DNA of 64,000 nt from Motacilla alba alba (lineage: Eukaryota; Chordata; Aves; Passeriformes; Motacillidae), in NCBI RefSeq assembly GCF_015832195.1, contig NC_052020.1, positions 6,888,254 to 6,952,253 on the forward strand, given 5' to 3'. Positions within the stretch are counted from its first letter, which is position 1, and each line of letters opens with the position of its first letter. Under the pieces are notes generated by a model. That model did not search any database. It was not told the DNA's origin and was given only the letters and a program-made list of their open reading frames with translations. Positions 60,301 to 64,000 of the stretch are shown in pieces. The position numbers and the translations under genes are program-made.

Positions 60301-63300
60301 ACATTTTCCTCTTGCAAATCATAGTGGGTTTTATTAGGAGAAGTTTTATTTTATTGCCTTGTTTTCCTGTAAAGTCAACAAGTTAAACCAACAAGATTTA
60401 ATTTTGGGTTGGCAGGCCAGCTAAGAGATAACACATCATGTTGCTCCACTTTTATCTTTTTCTTTTCCTTCCTCCTCCTGCTTCCTGGTCTCCTGGATGT
60501 GCTCCACTCCGCTGCTCAACTTATTGGCCTTAAAAAATAAAATTTAAAAAAAAAAAAATCTTTGCAGGTGATTTATAGAACCCAATGGTTATTGTATGGC
60601 TAATGATTCATGGAACTTCATTAAATACCAAGTATGTGCCTGCTTACTGTCTGTGCACACTGCATATTAGAACCTTTGCACTCCCCCTTGCAAATTGCCC
60701 CCATTAAATTCGCAGACAAAAGGTCCTCTCAGTAGCTTACATATTTTCCCACATGTGAGAGAGCAATTGGAAACTTCCTCTTGATAACTAAAAACTTTTG
60801 AATTAGAATTTATGAGAAGGGTCTTTTGGTCTCGTTGCCTAAGGGCTGAAACAGATCCCAGTGTGTACAAGCGTTCCTTTGATGCGTGGAGCTGCACAGG
60901 GTAACATTTTTTAACAGGATCAAAAAGAGTAATGCAGGGACAACATGTGGAGGCCCTAGCTCTGACACAAGGAGTCCTACCCTGTGTTTTTCCAAGGCTA
61001 AAAATCCAAAAGTAACTGTCCAGGGCAGCAAGAGCGTTTTATATTCTTTTTAATTGCAGTAAAGTCCTAGATAAAATAATGGCAGGCAGTGTTACAACTT
61101 CCTTTTCTTTAATGTTTCCCTGAAAATGCTTTGAAGCAAGTTTTACCTTTGGGAAAGTATTGTATATGTGTTAGGGGAAAACATATCAAAAAGAAAATAA
61201 AGGACCAGCTCTTTAATTGGCTTTAATTGGTGGAAATCAGCGTGGCTCTATTACAGGTATTGGAATTTCTCAAGCTGTGGATCTGGCTAAAAACCTTCTG
61301 TCATTTCTTGCTAATATATTCCTGCCCACTTATTTGGTTGGACCATCCTAATCTGAGTTTACTATTGACAAAACATTTCCCAGAAACATTTCTTTGCAAA
61401 GGCAGCAGACGATTTTAACCAGGATCTTATTTCCAAATGGTGAATATTTCCCATGAGTTCAGCTGCACTATCCAAGGAGGCGCTGCCGTATGTACGGGCT
61501 GATCCAAAGTCTCTACAAAAAGGTCTTGATAACTGGAATTTTTCTCACTTAATAGCAAAAGGAAATCAACACTGATTTAGGTGCCATATGTATGGTCTTC
61601 CATTCTATCTCACTTCACACTGTCTGCCCATGTGCAGAGAAGAGTGAAAAAGAAAGGAACTTCCTCATGTTAGGGGGCAAACACGCCACAGGCATCACCA
61701 TGAAATGACCACATTACCTCCTCCTTGTTGTTGCATCATTACAACAGAGATGGTTTTGAGACCATTATTTTCTGCATTCACGTTGGCAATATTTGTAAAA
61801 TCTGTCATGATGTCCAAGTCTTGCATATCAGCTAAAAGGGGTGTTTGCACCAGGAAAAAATAAACAGGTTTGAAATCCTTGATTTGTCTTTAATGGAGCA
61901 CTCCAAATTATTACTCATTCTGCAGCTGATAAATTAAATGTCCCTCCTTTTACATCAGTTTTAAGTCTTCCAAATGAGACAGAAGATTTAACCCTTTATT
62001 GCTTCTGTGGTCAATTATGAGCCAAGCAAACTTTTCACTATAAATTTAGCTCGGTCTCAGAGCTGAAAATCTTTTTCTTCACCAGTAAAACACTGCCAGA
62101 GTGTTTGGGTCTCAGTGGTGACCTTTAGAGAGCACAATATATTGGTTATAAAAAGCCCAGAGAAGTCACTGTCTGAGAGACCAGACAAACATCCCACACG
62201 AGTCAGAAAATCTAATGGAATTGGTGGTGAACAATGAGAAACTTCCTGGGGATGGAGGGTCTCTGCTTTTAGGGTGACAGTACCTTTTTCTAACTTTGTT
62301 TTCTTATATTTGCTTATTATTAATATTTCTGACTAGATAATAAGAGTCATACATCATATAATTTATAAACATATATGCATGTTTGCTGTATGCCATATCA
62401 TCATCTTACTTTCAGGGCCATATTTTATTAATTTGGCCCCGACCTTGTCTAATTTTGGATGTATTAAATTACAACTCCAGTACATTTGGGCTGCTAAGCT
62501 GAGGAAAAAAAGACCCCTAATGTGAAACATTCTTTTCTTTCCATATGGGCAGAGGGTAAAGCAGTGTCTTGGTCGGGGTCATCACTTCCTTAAACTGGAG
62601 TGTCCCAGTCTAAAAATTCCAGGACAGTAAATGGGGAGAAGGATTTTCCTTTGTGAAACGGTTTTGGAAGTTTTAAATTCAGACATTTCACCCATCCTCA
62701 ATAAAAATCCTCTGTGAGTACTTCATCAAGATAGATGTAGAAATATCTGGCTGTTAGATCAAAAGAAAATAAGGTATGTAATGTTTAGAGCAAAATTAGG
62801 CAACAGAAGAGGAGAAACATTAAGTGTAGGTAAATATAAAGAATTTGTTATGCTACTTTAGATAAATATTGTCACAGTGGGATGATAGCAATACACTTGT
62901 TATTGGACTAAGCATGAGGTTTCTCTGCTTCACAGAGGCACAGGTGGAGTTGGCCCTGTGCTGAGATTTCTTTTGCTGCCTCTCTTCTTTCAGCAGCAAG
63001 GTTTCGTAATTCTCCCAGGGAAATCTGGGAAAGCAACATTGGGAAATGCTGTTGATTTTGAAAGTTCAGTCAATTTGGGTGACATTTGGCATCATGTTTT
63101 TTTTTTTCTTTCTGGTGAGATAACATTAACTTTGCTTACTTTCTTGGCAATAACTAAGAACACTACACTACAAATTTTTAACCTCAATCTGGGGACCTCT
63201 ACCAGGATGACTTCAGGGCAAAACAGCTGCACCCAGTCTGTTCTTCCTCCTCTTCCTGAGTTTAATAAAATCTGGTCTTATCTGAGTATGCACCCAGAAG

Positions 63301-63315
63301 TGGATGGTTATTTAA
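57311..63315. other. Gene-free unique sequence
   Basis: No gene recognised in about 6 kb; the longest frame is 122 codons (62958-63326, plus) without a motif. 59059-59070 has three GCAG-type units, and 59327-59356 a 15-bp duplication (GGCAGGATGCCACC plus one base). The stretches at 60560-60800 and 62000-62260 look like balanced, non-repetitive sequence of the kind often conserved in deserts, which I cannot test. Confidence 0.55.
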
Positions 63316-63440
63316 GCCACGGTTAGGAAACATATTTAAGAATATGCCTAATTTTAAGCATGTGCTTAAATCAATGTGACTTAAGCAAATGCTTGAAGTC
63401 AGGCATGCGGTTGAGCTGTTATCCTGAGTGTGGGTCCTAA
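63316..63440. mobile_element. Old amniote interspersed repeat with palindromic arms
   Basis: TTAAGCA-TG-TGCTTAA (63354-63369) is followed by GACTTAAGCAAATGCTTGAAGTC-like sequence (63378-63400): two successive near-palindromes with the same arm sequence. This arrangement is familiar to me from dispersed old repeats in bird, turtle and crocodilian genomes, but I cannot name the family. It is directly followed by a MIR-like tail, so the two may be parts of one element. Confidence 0.4.
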
Positions 63441-63477
63441 TCCTCAAACAATAGCAAAGCCCAGAGGAAAGGGCAAG

Positions 63478-63615
63478 CTATCTGGGTTCCTTTCTTGGCT
63501 CTTTTGTTGGTCGTGTTATAGTCTATAAAATAAGGATCATTATTCTTATCCCTCCTCGTGAGGCACATCGAAAATTATCAGGGAAAAGCACTCTGAATAC
63601 TGTTATTATTGGCTA
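63478..63615 (+). mobile_element. MIR-like SINE fossil, plus strand
   Basis: ATCTGGGTTCCTTTCTTGGC (about 63480-63499) fits the 5' 'cctgggttcaaatcccggc' region. GTCTATAAAATAAGGATCAT (63521-63540) fits 'atctgtaaaatggggataat'. CGTGAGGCACATC and GGAAAAGCACTCTGAATAC (to about 63600) fit the 'gtgaggat ... taaagcgctttgaga' tail, followed by TGTTATTATTGG. All blocks are in the right order over about 138 bp. Confidence 0.6.
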
Positions 63616-64000
63616 TACTTCTTGAGGCTGGGAAAAAAAAAAATTTAGAGACAGACATTCTCAGTAGATTTCTGGTTCTTCCTCCTTTCACTCGGGCAGG
63701 AAATACCATGAGAATGGAAAGAAAGATGCGTACCCATGATCACAAATAATCTTAATCTCCTCCTTTGCACCGCTGCTGTAAATAATTAGATGTTGCTACA
63801 CTTTTGTTTCTGGAAGTTCCCGCGGTGCTGCAGCCTCGCCGTGCAGGGGTACCTGCTCCTGGTGCCATGGGCAAGCTGGAAGCTCTGCTGGGAGATATAG
63901 GAAATGGGGAGTGTTTGGGGGAGGAGGGGAGGCCCTGAGCCCACATAATGGCAGAAAATAGGGAAGAGGCGCAAGTTTGTGTGAGTTTGTGAAAGCACCA
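63616..64000. other. Gene-free right edge
   Basis: No gene recognised. A short CpG cluster at about 63818-63842 (CCCGCGG and CTCGCCG) is the only compositional feature. Two overlapping minus frames of 64 and 70 codons run toward the edge and have no motif. A gene continuing past the window edge cannot be excluded. Confidence 0.5.

Noticed and set aside
1..64000. Bacterial or phage systems, CRISPR arrays, operons
   Set aside because: No spaced repeat array, no tightly packed same-strand frames with ribosome sites, and the SINE fossils and microsatellites are eukaryotic.
1..64000. Endogenous viral or LTR element
   Set aside because: No gag/pol-like frame, paired long terminal repeats or primer-binding site recognised; a degraded solo LTR could escape reading by eye.

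Overview
Overall: about 64 kb of eukaryotic nuclear DNA in which I recognise no protein-coding gene, rRNA, tRNA, CRISPR array or intact mobile element. Open frames are short (longest 198 codons) and none has a domain I can name. The longest ones are explained by chance, by homopolymer or microsatellite runs without stops, or by overlap with old repeats. The base composition is moderately AT-rich by eye, and CpG is scarce in most stretches.

Organism: an amniote, most probably a bird or other sauropsid. This is inferred from sparse interspersed repeats, no primate or rodent SINE or L1 sequence, several very old MIR-like/L2-tail fossils (motif TGTAAAGTGCTTTGAG and relatives), an old repeat with paired TTAAGCA/TGCTTAA arms near the right end, and A-tracts running into CCCAAACC-type sequence. 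I cannot name the species or the locus. The simplest reading is a gene desert or the inside of one very large intron.

Layout: 1-8.5 kb holds a six-copy 55-bp minisatellite (711-1040), a MIR-like fossil (1192-1325) and a (TAT)17 microsatellite. 8.5-20 kb is mostly unique sequence with a (TA)n tract, an A18 run, a G-quadruplex motif and a 164-bp two-phase pyrimidine pentanucleotide tract (17781-17944). 20.2-20.9 kb is a block that keeps CpG and contains a MIR-like 3' end, making it a candidate regulatory element. 24-35 kb carries an A16/G17 junction, (GTT)n, a 13-copy hexanucleotide, a decayed ~74-bp tandem, a minus-strand MIR fossil and (GATA)13. 38.9 kb has a 26-bp perfect palindrome made of TATC/GATA units. 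46.6-48.8 kb has three MIR-like fossils. 50.6-51.9 kb has A20, (CTG)8 and a motif-rich block with a 12-bp inverted repeat. 56.7-57.3 kb is a GC/CpG-richer segment. The right end has the old palindromic repeat followed by a MIR-like tail.

Function: nothing indicates an operon, cassette or new enzymatic system. If the window has a function it is more likely cis-regulatory (best candidates 20.28-20.80, 51.54-51.83 and 56.74-57.31 kb) or a non-coding transcript (one weak exon candidate at 41339-41389). These are inferences from composition and motifs; alignment to other birds would settle them.
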